The translations under genes and the position numbers were made by a program. A stretch of DNA of 64,000 nt from Tolypeutes matacus (Eukaryota; Chordata; Mammalia; Cingulata; Chlamyphoridae): positions 21,858,168 through 21,922,167 of the forward strand of contig JAKSZT010054396.1 of NCBI GenBank assembly GCA_026826555.1, given 5' to 3'. Shown here piece by piece: positions 47,978-59,570 of this stretch. Position 1 is the first letter of the stretch, and each line of letters begins with the position of its first letter. The notes under the pieces are model-generated. The model saw only the letters and a list, made by a program, of their open reading frames with translations, did not search any database and had not been told where the DNA came from.

Positions 47978-48690
47978 AAAAAAGAAAATAGCCTAAGACA
48001 CCTCTGGGACACCATCAAATGCACCAATATACACGTTTTGGAAGTCCCAGAAGAAAGAGAGAAAGGGGCAGAAGGACTACTCAAAGAAATAATGACAGAG
48101 AACTTCCCAAACTCAGCAAAGATGTGACTATGCATATCCAAGAAGCTCAGAGAGCACCAAACAAGGTAAACATGAAGAAAAAACAAACCCTGTCATGTTA
48201 ATTACACTATCAAATGCAAAGGACTCTTCTTGTCTTTCAGAGAGCTCTGAAAGCTGTATGAGAAAAGCAACATGTAACATACAAGGGAGTCCCAATTAGC
48301 TTGAGCACTGATTTCTCATCAGAAACATAAAGAAGGCAATAGGTTGAAATACTTAAAAGTGCTGAAGGAAAGAAACTGCCAGCCAAAACTTTTATATCCA
48401 GCAAGACTCTCTTTAAAAAATGAGGAGATTAAAACATTTTCAGATAAACAAAAGCTGAGAGAGTTCATCATCACTACACCTTCCATATAAAAATTGCTAA
48501 AGGGACTTCTTCAGACTGAAGGAAAGGACACTAGACAGTGATTCAAAGCAGCATAAAAATAAAGACCTGTAGTAAAGGTAACCATATGGGTAATTATAAA
48601 TGCCAGTATTATAGTATTGTACTGTTTGATATGTAATTTCACTTCTTATTTCCTACAGGTGCTAAAATGCAAATGCAAAAAAAGTAATTA

Positions 48691-48791
48691 GGGGGAGCAG
48701 GTGTAGCTCAGTGGTTGAGCGTCTTCTTCCCACGAATGAAGCCCCAGGTTCAATCTCCTAAAAAAATTAAAAAAAAAAAAAAAAAAAAAAG
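48691..48791 (+). mobile_element. DAS-type SINE monomer
   Basis: GGGGGAGCAGGTGTAGCTCAG head and AGGTTCAATCTCC B-box; A-tail runs directly into the next SINE. Confidence 0.8.
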
Positions 48792-48792
48792 T

Positions 48793-48983
48793 GGGAAGCA
48801 GCTGTGGCTCAATCAGTAGGGCTCCCGTTTACCATATGGGAGGCCCCGGGGTTCGGTTCCCAGGGCCTCCTGGTGAAGGCAAGCCCGCCCGCATGGCGTG
48901 GTTAGCTGACCCAGTGAGCACAAGCAGCAAGGGGGGGGGGATAAATGAATAAATAAATAAAATCTTAAAAAAAAAAAAAAAAA
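48793..48983 (+). mobile_element. DAS-III-like SINE
   Basis: Inserted in or next to the tail of the preceding monomer; A-box GTGGCTCAATCAGT, B-box with one extra G (GGGGTTCGGTTCC). Confidence 0.93.
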
Positions 48984-49646
48984 GTAAAAAAAAATTAAAA
49001 GTTATGATAAATCTAGGTTTTTGTACATAAATTATACATAGATGGGGAGACAGAGGGGTATAGGAAAAGTATACGTGCATGCTATTGAAGTTGGTATCAA
49101 ACTGAATATAATTATTATTGCTATATACTTAGGATGTTAAATTTTAACCTCATGGTAACCAAAGGGAAATATGTGAAAAATATATCCAGAGAGAAATGAG
49201 AAGGGACTCAATATGGCACAAGAGAAACAAATAAATATAAAAGTAGGTTTTAAAGGAAGTGAGGGGCAAAAAACATGTAAGACTTACAAAGGCTAACTAG
49301 CAAAATGGCAGAAGAAAGTCCTCCATTATCAGTAGTGACTATAAATGTAAAAGGATTAACTCTCTAGTAAAAAGACAGAAAATGGCAGAATGGATAAAAA
49401 AGCATGACCAAACAATATGCTGTCTGTAAGAGACTCACCTTGAATTCAAAGATAAAAAGATACAAATGAAAGGACAGAAAAAATATAACATGCAAGTAGT
49501 AACCCAAAGAGCATATTCTCTGACCACAACGAAATGAATCTAGAAATCAATAACAGAAGGAAAAGGGGGAAATTCACAAATATATGGAAATTAAACAACA
49601 TAATCTTAAATAACCAATGGGTTAAAGAGGAAATTAGAAGGGAAAT

Positions 49647-49878
49647 TAGGAAATATATATATATATATATTTTAAATGGGTTGGTCTTTTTTTTTTTCAA
49701 AGACTCTACCCATTTATTCATTTATTCCCCCCTTGCTGCCCGTGCTCGCCGGGTCAGCCAACCACGCCGCGTGGGCGGGCCGCCCTCACCAGGTGGCCCT
49801 GGGAACCGAACCCGGGGCCTCCCACATGGTAAACGGGAGCCCCACTGATTGAGTCACAGCCGCCTCCCTAGGAAATAT
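49647..49878 (-). mobile_element. DAS-III-like SINE, antisense, in L1-B ORF2
   Basis: TSD TAGGAAATAT at 49647-49656 and 49869-49878. A (TA)n and T-rich tail precedes the body. Confidence 0.9.
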
Positions 49879-49912
49879 TTTGAAGCAAATGAAAATGAAA
49901 ATACAACATACT

Positions 49913-50137
49913 AAAACTTATGGGATGGGAAGCAGCTGTGGCTCAATCAGTAGGGCTCCCGTTTACCATATGGGAGGCCCCGGGTTCAGTTCCCAGGGCC
50001 TCCTGGTGAAGGCAAGCCCGCCCGCATGGCGTGGTTAGCTGACCCAGCGAGCACAAGCAGCAAGGGGGGGATAAATGAATAAATAAATAAAATCTTTAAA
50101 AATAAAAAAAAAATAAATAAAAAAAACTTATGGGATG
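49913..50137 (+). mobile_element. DAS-III-like SINE with TSDs in L1-B ORF2
   Basis: Perfect 15-bp TSD AAAACTTATGGGATG at 49913-49927 and 50123-50137. Confidence 0.95.
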
Positions 50138-51084
50138 CAGTGAAGGCAGTGCTGATAGGGAAATTTATAGCTCTAAATGCTTATATTAAAAAAGAAGAAA
50201 GACTTCAAATCAGAGATCTAACCTCAAAATAGGAAGACCTAGAAAAAGAAGAGCAAACTAAATCCAAAGGGAGCAGAAGAAAGGAAATAACAAAGGCTAG
50301 AGTGAGATAAACGAAATAGGAAAAAAAAAAAAAATAGAATCAACAAAACCAAAAGTTGGTTCTTTGAAAATATCAACAGAATTGACAAACCTTTATCTAG
50401 ACAGCCAAAGGAGGAAAAAAAAGAGAGGATTCAAATAAAAAAAATCAGAAATGACTAGAGGGACATTACTACAGAACTCACTGAAATAAAAGACTATAAG
50501 TGGATACTATGAACAACTGTATGCCAATAAGTAAGATAACCTAGATGAAATGGACAAATTCTTGGAAACACACAAATTACCTACATTACCTCAAGAAAAA
50601 AATAGAAGATCTCAGTAAACTAGTTACTAGTATAGAGTTTGAATCAGTAATCAAAAACCTCCAACAAAGAAAAGCCCAGGACCAGATGGCTTCACAGGGG
50701 AATTCTACCAAACATTCCAAGAAGACTTACCTGCAATTCTGCTTAAACTCTTCAAAAAAATTGAAGAGGAGGGAACACAGCTAACTCATTCTACAAGGCC
50801 AAAATCATCCTCATACCAACGCCAGAAAAAGAAATCTACAGAACAACATCTTTTATGAATATAGATATAAATATCCTAAACAAAATACTAGCAAACTGAA
50901 TCGAACAGAATATTAAAAGAATTATAACTATGTTCAAGTGGGACTTATTCCTGGTATGAAAGGTTGGTTCAACATAAGAAAATCAATAAACCTAACACAC
51001 AACATTAACAGAATGGAGGAAAAAACCCACATGATTATCTCAACTGATGCTGAAAAGGCATTTGAGAAATATCTTTCTTGATTT

Positions 51085-51338
51085 AAAATAAAAACAACAA
51101 CTGGGAAGCGGCTGTGGCTCAATCAGTGGGGCTCCCGTTTGCCATGTGGGAGGCCCCGGGTTCGGTTCCCGGGGCCTCCTGGTGAAGGCGGGCCCGCCCC
51201 CACGGCGTGGTTGGCTGACCCGGCGAGCACGGGCAGCAAGGGGGGGATAAATGAATAAATAAATAAAATCTTAAAAAGAAAAAAAAAGTTTAAAAAAAAA
51301 AAATAAATAAATAAAATAAAATAAAATAAAAACAACAA
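51085..51338 (+). mobile_element. DAS-III-like SINE with TSDs in L1-B ORF2
   Basis: TSD AAAATAAAAACAACAA at 51085-51100 and 51323-51338. The A-rich tail has AAATAAAATA expansions. Its head differs from neighbours at CCATGTGG in place of CCATATGG, as does the copy at 51815. Confidence 0.93.
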
Positions 51339-51482
51339 AAAACACGTAGAATACTAGGAATAGAAGGAAACATCCTCAACATGATAAAGGTCATATATGA
51401 AAAGCCCACAGCTAACATCCTACTTAATGGTGAAAGACTAAAAGCTATCCCTCTAAAATCAAGAACAAGACAAGGATGCCTA

Positions 51483-51536
51483 CTGCCACTACTGTTATTC
51501 AACGTCGTACTGCCACTACTGTTATTCAACGTCGTA
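51483..51536. repeat. 27-bp perfect tandem duplication in L1-B ORF2
   Basis: The unit beginning CTGCCACTACTGTTATTC and ending GTCGTA occurs twice without mismatch (51483-51509, 51510-51536). In frame, within the RT domain. Confidence 0.95.
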
Positions 51537-51801
51537 CTGGAAGTTCTTGCCAGAGCAGAAAAAGAAATAAAAGCCATCCAAAACTTACCCTATTTGCAGA
51601 TGATATGGTCCTATATACAGAAAATCCTGGAAAAATCCATAACAAATGATCTAATAAATGAATTCAGCAAAGTGGTGGGATACAAGATCAACACACAAAA
51701 AATGAGTAATATTCCTATGAACAAGCAACAGATAATCAGAAGAAATCAAGAAAAAAAAAAATTCCATTCACAAGAAAATCTAAAAGAAACAAATGTCTAG
51801 G

Positions 51802-52019
51802 AATAAAGCTAACCTGGGAAGCGGCTGTGGCTCAATCAGTGGGGCTCCCGTTTGCCATGTGGGAGGCCCGGGGTTCGGTTCCCGGGGCCTCCTGGTGAGG
51901 GCAAGCCCGCCCGCGCGGCGTGGTTGGCTGACCCGGCGAGCGCAAGCAGCAAGGGGGTGATAAATGAATAAATAAATAAAATCTTTAAAAAAATAAAAAT
52001 AAAAAAAATAAAGCTAACC
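51802..52019 (+). mobile_element. DAS-III-like SINE with TSDs in L1-B ORF2
   Basis: TSD AATAAAGCTAACC at 51802-51814 and 52007-52019. Same CCATGTGG variant as the copy at 51101. Confidence 0.95.
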
Positions 52020-52373
52020 AAGGATGTAAATGACTTCTACACAGAAAACTACAAAACACTGCAAAAAGAAATTGAAGATCTAAATAAATAAAGAATATTC
52101 TATATTCATGGGTTGGAAGAATAAGTATCATGAAAATGTCAATAATACCCAAAGCAATTTAGTGATTCAATGCAATCCCAATCAAAATTCCAACAACCTT
52201 CTTTGCAGAAATGGAAAAAACAATCATCAAATTTATATGGAACTGACAACAAACTAGACAACCTAGATGAAATGGACAAATTCCTAGAAATGCACAAACA
52301 ACCTACACTGACTCTACAAGAAATACAAGAACTTAACAAAACATTTACATTTAAAGAGATTGAATCTGTTATC

Positions 52374-52638
52374 AAAATACTCCCAACAAAGCCCCGGGTT
52401 CGATTCCTGGAGCCTCCTGGTGAGGGCAAGATGGCCTGCACAGCGCAGTGAGTTGGCACAGCAAGATGACCCAACAGAGGGAGACAAGCAGACACAGAAA
52501 AATGCAGAGCAAATGGACAAAGAGAGCACAAGCTGGACAAAGAGAGCACAAGCTGGGGGGGGGGGAGGTGGGGACAGGGAATAAACAAACAAATAAATAC
52601 AAATAAATCTTAAAAAAAAAAAAAAAATACTCCCAACA
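52374..52638 (+). mobile_element. 5'-truncated DAS-type SINE, first of two at one site
   Basis: Flanked by AAAATACTCCCAACA at 52374-52388 and 52624-52638. The body 52389-52623 starts at the B-box (GGGTTCGATTCC), so the A-box module is missing. Includes a 20-bp-type duplication around AAAGAGAGCACAAGCTGG. Confidence 0.88.
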
Positions 52639-53045
52639 GGCAAGCAGATGTGGCTCAAGCAATTGGGCTCCCATCTACCATATGGGAGGTCCAGGGTTCG
52701 ATTCCTGGAGCCTTCTCGTGAAAAGTAGGCTGGCCTGCATGGTGAGCTGGCCCAAGTGGAGAGGTGGCCCACGTGGAGTGCTGGTCTGTGTGGAGTGCTG
52801 GCCCACGCGGAGAGCATGCACAGCAAGATGACACAACAAAAAAAGAGACACAGAAGCAGCAGACCAGGGAGCTGAGGTGGTGCAAGAGACTGAGTGCCTC
52901 TCTCCACTCTGGAAAGTCCCAGGATCGGTTCCTGGTGCCACCTAAAGAGAAGACAAGCAGACAGAAGAACACACAGAGAGCAGACAGTGAGCGCAAAACA
53001 ATGGGGGGATAAATAAGTAAATCTTAAAAAAAAATACTCCCAACA
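52624..53045 (+). mobile_element. dimeric DAS-type SINE, second insertion at same site
   Basis: Flanked by AAAATACTCCCAACA at 52624-52638 and 53031-53045. The body has two tRNA-like modules and a linker with three diverged GTGGAGTGCTGG-type units. Confidence 0.92.
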
Positions 53046-54349
53046 AAGAATATTTCAGGAGAGATAGCTTCACAGGTAAATTCTACCAAGCATTTCAAGA
53101 AGAATTAAGACCAATTGGGTTTAAACTTTTCTAAAAATTGAAGAGGGAAAATTATCCAACACATTTTATGAAGCCAACGTCCCCTAATACCAAAGCCAAA
53201 TAAAGATACTACCAGAAAAGAAAATTACAGACAATCTCTCTAATAACCATAGATATAAAAATTCTCAACAAATAGAATCTAAACAGCATACTAGAATTAT
53301 ACACCATGACAAAGTAGAATTTATTCCTGGTATGCAAGCGTGGTTCAACATAACAAAATCAATTAATGTAATACACCACATAAACAAATTGAAGGGAAAA
53401 AAACATATAATCCACTTAATGCAGAAAAGGCATTTGGAAAAATCCAGCATCCTTTCTTGATAAAAACACTTCAAAATACAAGAATAGAAGGAAAATGCCT
53501 AAATATGATAAAGGGCATATATGAAAAACCCACTGCCAGCATCATACTCAATGGAAAGAGGTTGAAAACTTTCCATCTAAGATCAGGAACAAAACAAGGA
53601 TGCCCACTGTCACCACTGTTATTCAATATTGTGCTAGAAGTTCTAGCTAGAGCAATTAGACAAGGGAAAAAAAAAACATCCAAATAGGAAAAGAGGAAGT
53701 AAAACTAACACTATTCATGGAAGACATGATCTTATATTTAGAAAATTCTGAAATGTCTATAAGAAAGCTAGTTGAGCTCATAAACAAGTTCAGCAAAGTG
53801 GCAGGATACAAGATCAACATGCAAAAATGAGTAATGTTTCTGTACGCTAACTTTGAAAAATCTGAGGAGGAAAATCAGGAAAAAAATTCCATTTACAATA
53901 GCAACAAAAGCACTCAAATACCTAAGAATCAATTTAACCAAAGCAGTACAGGACCTATATTCAGAAAACTACAAAATACTGCTAAAAGAAATCATTGAAG
54001 ACCTAAACAAATGGAATGACATTCTGTGTTCATGGACTGGAAGACTAAATATTGTGAAGATATTAATCCTACCCAAACTGATTTATAGATTCAATGAAAT
54101 ACCAATCAAATTTCCAACAGCCTACTATACAGAAATAAAAAGGCAATTACCAAATTTATTTGGAAGGGAAAGTGCACCCAAATAGCCAAAAGCATTCTAA
54201 AAAAGAAGAGTAATGTAGGAGGACTTTCACTGCCTGATATTGAAACATAGTACAAAGTTACAGTGGTCAAAACAGCATGATATTGGTATGAAGATAGACA
54301 TATTGATCACTGGAATAGAATTGAGAGTCCAGAAATAAACTCTTACCTT

Positions 54350-54739
54350 TAAAAAAAAAAAAAAGTTGACTGTAAAGATTTATTTTTATTTATATCTCCC
54401 CCTTGTTTGCACTCACTGTATCTGTTCATTGTGTGCTTACCTTCCTTTTTTTTTTTTTTTAGGAGGCACCAGGAACCGAACCTGAGACCTCCCATGTGGG
54501 AGTGAGGCACCTATCGCTTGAGCCACCTCCATTCCCTGCTTTTTTATATCTCTCATTATGTTTTCTTCCTTGTATTCTTGTTGTGCCATCTTGTTGCATC
54601 AGCTCACTGCGCCAGCCTGCCGAATCAGCTCACTATCTTGCTTGTGTTCTTTAGGAGGCACTGGGAACCAAACCTGGGACCTCCCATGTGGTAGGCGGCA
54701 TCTCAATTGATTGAGCCACATCCGCTTCCCCAGTCAACT
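54350..54739 (-). mobile_element. dimeric DAS-type SINE with inverted tail/TSD
   Basis: Right TSD CAGTCAACT at 54731-54739. On the left, where CAGTCAACT plus a T-run is expected, 54350-54374 reads TAAAA...AGTTGACTGTA, its reverse complement. The SINE body (54375-54730) is otherwise normal, minus strand, with two modules. Confidence 0.85.
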
Positions 54740-55560
54740 AGTTTTTGACAAATCTACCATGTCCATGTTAATGGGACAAAAACAGTCTCTTCAACAAATG
54801 GTGCTGGGAGAACTGGATATCCATAACCAAAAGAATGAAAGAGGACCCTTATCTCACTCCATATACAAGAATCAACTCAAAATGGATCAAAAACCTAAAT
54901 ATGAAACTATTAAGAAAAAATGTAGGGAAACCTCTTAAAGATCTTGTTGTGGTAGATGGTGGTTTCATGCAAAAACAAACAAACAAACAAACAAAAATAC
55001 ATGAAAAAGTGTGCAACATCACTGGCTATTGGGAAAATGCAAATCAAAGCTATAATGATATCATTTCACATCTACTAGAATGGCCACTATTAAGAAAATA
55101 GAAAACAACAAGTGTTGGAGAGGATGTGGAGAGACAGAAACGCTTACTCACTGTTGGTGGAAATATAGAATGGTACACCCAATAGTAGTCTGTTTGGCAG
55201 TTCCTAAGGAAGTTAGATATAGATCTACCATCTGACCCAGCAATACTGCTACTAGGTATATACCCAGAACTGAGAGCTGAGACATGAAGAGACATCTGCA
55301 CATTGATATTCATAGTGACATTATTCACAATTGCCAAAAGATGTAAACAACCCAGGTGTCCATCAACTGATGAATGAATAAACAAACTGTGGCATATACA
55401 CATGATAGAATATTATTCAGCTGTAAAAAGAAATGAAGTTGTGAAGCATATGAAAACATGGATGAACCTGGAGGACATTATGTTGAGCGAAGCAAGCCAG
55501 GCACAAAAGGTCAGATATTGTATGATTTCACTCTTATGAACTAAATATAATGAGCACATT

Positions 55561-55686
55561 CATGGAGTAATATTTAGAATATAAGTTAACAGGAAAAAGA
55601 ATGTGGTTAGCGAATGGGAATATCATGGAGTAATATCTAGAATATAAGTTATCAGGGAAAAGAATGTGGTTAGCGAATGGAAAGCT
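55561..55686. repeat. 63-bp tandem duplication in L1-C 3'UTR
   Basis: CATGGAGTAATATTTAGAAT at 55561 and CATGGAGTAATATCTAGAAT at 55624, both continuing to GTGGTTAGCGAATGG. About six differences. Confidence 0.92.
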
Positions 55687-56235
55687 GAGGTTTAATCTGT
55701 GTAAATTTAATAAAAAGTTGTTTATAAATGTTTGGAAATGAATAGAAATGTTGAAAGTACATCATTGGATCTGTAATTAGTAGCACTAGCATATTGTTAT
55801 GATAGTGGTTTGTTTGTCTTTTTCTTTTTTTTTTGGAGTAATGAAAATGCTGTAATATTGATTGTAGTGATGAATGCACAATTTGGTGATTATACCAAAT
55901 GCCATTGATTGTATACTTCAGATAAATTGTATGGTGAATGATCAAAAAATAATAGGGTGGATTGGGGGAAAAATACACCAAATGTAAGATATTGACTAAA
56001 GTTAGTAGTAATACTTTGATGATGCTTTTTCATAATTTGTTACAAATGTTTTACAGCAATGCAAGGTATTTGTGGTGGGGTCACATGTGGGAGACCTGTA
56101 GGATGTTATGCATGTTTGTTTTGTAAGTTCACAACTTTTATCATATACTTATTGTTTATGTATGTTCATATATGAATGATATACTTCAGTAATTTTTTAA
56201 ATAAAAAAACAACAGTAACTTGGAATGATAACAAA

Positions 56236-56339
56236 AAATTATATTCAAGGATAAGAAGCCCTGAATGGCTAAAGCCATCTTGAAAAAGAAGAATAGAGTT
56301 GAAGGACTCACACTTCTCAATCTCAAAACTTATTACATG
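56236..56339 (+). mobile_element. L1-B, resumed segment after L1-C
   Basis: AAGCCCTGAATGGCTAAAGC followed by CATCTTGAAAAAGAAG and GAAGGACTCACACTTCTC matches ORF2 just downstream of where L1-B broke off at 52244. It ends where L1-D begins. Confidence 0.8.
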
Positions 56340-56953
56340 GGACTTCCAGGAATATGACATCGGATAGGTAGGCAGGGCTCAACTCTCTCATAAAAACAAT
56401 GAGGAATGACAAAAAGCTGTCTGAGGGAACTGCATGGGGGCTCTGCAGATAAGGAGAGTGCTGTACACCCCTCAGGAGGGTGAGAGACAGAGACATGAAG
56501 AAGCCAAAGTGAAAAACTATGCATTGCTAGCCCCAGCAGCCAGGAATAGCACCCATTCCCCACCTTCAAGGCCCATAGCTCACTGCTGCCAACTGAGAGG
56601 GGGAACAGACCGTCTTCCTCCTCCAGATGAGGGAGGGTGCAGTAGAGGGCGGAAAGTGGTTTCTCTTCAGTGAATTTGGCCAGCAGAGCCCGCTTTGAAT
56701 CTTGGCTCTGGCCAGACCAGAATCACAAGCAAGTGGAAGTTGAAAGACTCACCTCTGTGGAAAGATTGACCAATTAGTGCCTTTGGCTGGCTGGCTGGGA
56801 AACTGCAAGGGGAAAAACTGCTTTTAGGAATCTCTAGTCTGAAAGTCCTGGGGGCAGAATTGCACCCTATTAGTGAGTCCCTGGCCCCATTTTTATGACT
56901 TAATCTGGGCAATTTTAAAGACAGAATAAGCTGAACCAAAAATAAAAGAAGAG
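56340..56953 (+). mobile_element. L1-D, 5' part, interrupted by L1-E
   Basis: L1 5'UTR starting GACTTCCAGGAATATGAC at about 56340, running to GAACCAAAAATAAAAGAAGAG at 56953. The continuation CCATGTAACAAAACCAAG is found at 61866, after L1-E. Confidence 0.85.
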
Positions 56954-58474
56954 AGATAACCAGCAAGATGGCAGCAGAGTAAGGGGGTCGAGTCAGCTTG
57001 TGCTACAGTACAGTTAGTAATCTCTCAGAGCTATATAAAGCACCTGTTTGGGGGCCCCAGGACACCAGAAGAGCATCCTGCAACATCCTTGAAAGAAGGG
57101 AAGGAGGAGACTGCCCATCTACAGGGAAGATTCGTGAGTAAAGTACTCCACACCATGAAGGCCAGTGCCCATCCTCCACTGGAGGCACAAGCTGCCTCGG
57201 AAAGCTATTCTGTGGCTGGAATTGGAAGCTCCACTTCCCAAAAACAGGGTAAGAAGAGACAGCTGGGCACCAACTTCAGCTACTAATTAGTGAATTTAGT
57301 GGGCTAAAATATAATCCTAAGAACAGTTAAAGTTTGAACCTGTCCAAATCCGAAAGAAGCTGGTAGTCACCATTTTGACTCTGCCCCTGGCATGAGGGGA
57401 AGCCAGGCTGATTGCAAAACACAGTGATGGTAGGGACCTTCTTCTTTTCACCTAGATAGGACTGCAGCCCTACCTCTAACAAGGAGGAAGCTGGCGGGAC
57501 CTGCAGCAGCCTCTCCTGGGTAACTACAGGTACATTCAGCTGGCAGTTGAATTTTCGGAAACTCAGAGTTTTCAGAAGTCTACCAGGGCAACTATGGTCA
57601 ATTTGGACCCACACAGAACAGACTGCTGCCCACACCTGCAGCTCCATCCCCACCCCAGGGAGGAGAGGAAGGAACTTGAAGCTTCATCAGTCTCTCTGGG
57701 AAACTACAGTCTAGGTTTGCACAAATTGTATTATTACACACGGCTGTGGCTCTGTCCCTACCCTGGCAGAGGGGAAAAGCGGAAGAAGCTTCATTGATTG
57801 GTCTTTGGGGCAATGTGGGCAGCTTGAGCCTCCACAGCTTACAGCACCAACTACATCCTCGGCTCTTACTACACAACAAGCGAGGGAAAAAGGGCAAGAA
57901 AGCCCTAAACTAAAGAGAGAAACTGTACCCAGAATAAATATATCTAGTAAGTCAGATGCCAAGACACCAACAAAAAATTACAATCCACACCAAGAAACAG
58001 GAAGATATGGCCCAGTTAAAGGAAAAAGGTAAGTCTCCAGATGACATAAAGGAGTTGCAACAACTAATCATAGATATTTAAACAAATCTTAATAAATTCA
58101 ATGATATGGCTAAAGAGATTAAGGACATTAAGAAGACATTGGGTGCGCACAAAGAAGAATTTGAAAACATACATAGAAAAATAGCAGATCTTACAGGAAT
58201 GAAAGGTGCAATAAATGAAATTAAAAATCCACTGGAATCATATAACAGCAGATTTGAAGAGGCAAAGAAAGGATTGGTGAGCTTGAAAAAATGGCCTCCA
58301 AAAGCAAACATACAAAAGAACAGATGAAGAAAAGAAAAGAAAAAATTAAAAAAAGTCTCAGAGTACTAAACGATAGCAAGAGACATGCAAACATACGTGT
58401 CGTGGGTGTCCCAGAAGGAGAAGAGAAGGGAAAAGGGGCAGAAGGAATATTTGAAGAAATAATGGCAGAAAATT

Positions 58475-58912
58475 TCCCAACCCTATTTTTTTTTAAGATT
58501 TTTTATTTTTATTTATTCCCCCTTCCCCCTCAACGCCTGGGCTTGCTGTCTGCTCTGTGTCCATTTGCTGTGCATTGTTCTGTGTCTGCTTGTCTTCTCT
58601 TCTCATCTTCTCTTTAGGAGGCACTGGGAACTGATGTGGGAGAGAAGCACCCAAACGCTTGAGTCACCTCAGCTCCTTGGTTCATTGTGTCTCTCATCTC
58701 ACTGTCTTTCCTCTGTGTCTGTTTTTTGTTGCATCATCTTGTTGCATCAGTTCAGGGTGCAGGCCAGCTCTCCGTGGCGTGGGCCAGCTTCTCTGCAGTG
58801 TGAGCCAGCTTCACCTTCACCACGAGGCCCTGGGATCTAAACCCGGGACCCCCGATATGGTAGATGGGAGCCCAATCACTTGAGCCACATCCGCTTCCCT
58901 CCCAACCCTATT
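58475..58912 (-). mobile_element. dimeric DAS-type SINE in L1-E ORF1
   Basis: TSD TCCCAACCCTATT at 58475-58487 and 58900-58912. Two minus-strand modules; the second lacks part of its B-box region. Confidence 0.93.
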
Positions 58913-59570
58913 GAAGGACATAGATATCCATGTCCAAGAAGCACAGTGCACTCCCATTCTAATAAATCCAAATAGACCAATACTGAGACATATACTAATC
59001 AGAATGTCAAATGCCAAAGACAAAGAGAGAATTCTGAGAGCAGCAAGAGAAAAGCAATGCATAACACATAAGGGATATCCAATGAGATTAAGTTCTGATT
59101 TCTTATCAGAAACCATGGAGGCAAGAAGACAGTGGTATGTATATTTAAGATATTGCAAGAGAAAAACTTCCAGCCAAGAATCTTTCATCTGGCAAGACTG
59201 TCTCAAAAATGAGGGCAAGTTTAGAACATTCACAGATAAACAGAAACTGAGGGAGTTTGTAACCAAAAGACCTGCTTTGCAGGGAATACTAAAGGGTAAG
59301 CTACAATCTGAAAAGAAAAGACAGGAGAAAATGGGTGAAATAAGAACTGCCTTTAAAGTAATAACATTAAATGTTAATGGATTAAACTCCCCAATCAAAA
59401 GACACAGAATGGTGGAATGGATAAGAAAATATGAGCCACCTATATGCTGTCTGCAAGAGACTCACCTTAGTCCCACAGATACCAATAGATTAAAAGTGAA
59501 AGGTTGGAAAAAGATATTCCACACAAGCAGTAACAAAAAAAGCTGGAGCAGCTATACTTATATCAGATGA
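58911..59570 (+). pseudogene. L1-E ORF1 C-terminus fused in frame to ORF2 N-terminus
   Basis: One open frame of 219 codons covers the ORF1 C-terminal domain (RHILIRMSNAKDKERILRAA, FRTFTDKQKLREF) and runs without a stop into the start of ORF2 (FKVITLNVNGLNSPIKRH, CCLQETHL). In L1-A the two ORFs are separated by about 80 bases with several stops; here the spacer is reduced to a few codons (SEKKRQEKMGEIRTA). ORF1 upstream is interrupted by a SINE and a stop, and ORF2 is deleted downstream, so function is unlikely. Confidence 0.85.

Larger units (their letters stand above)
45767..52244 (+). mobile_element. L1-B, older L1, 5' and central parts
   Basis: The 5'UTR starts near 45767 (GGAGGAAATTCCAGGGAAGATGG). 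ORF1 starts at 46851 (MAHSKEEEKHTEN) and is broken by inserts; its C-terminal part lies at about 48000-48540. ORF2 begins near 49300 (SVVTINVKGLTL-like) and loses about 450 bp of the endonuclease domain at about 49500. It continues to 52244 with NEMNLEINNR-, SVIKNLQQ- and [12 protein letters not shown] segments. SINEs at seven sites and a retrocopy at 46965 interrupt it. The rest of the element resumes after L1-C at about 56236. Confidence 0.85.
52245..56235 (+). mobile_element. L1-C, 5'-truncated L1 inserted in L1-B
   Basis: Begins inside ORF2 ([12 protein letters not shown] near 52250) and continues through the RT domain, Cys-rich region (TGTTGGAGAGGATGTGG near 55112) and 3'UTR (to about 56215). 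Diverged possible TSD AATTTATATGGAA (left) and AATTATATTCAAGG (right). L1-B ORF2 resumes after it. Several frame breaks. Hosts two SINEs at one site (52389-53030) and one at 54351-54730. Confidence 0.85.
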
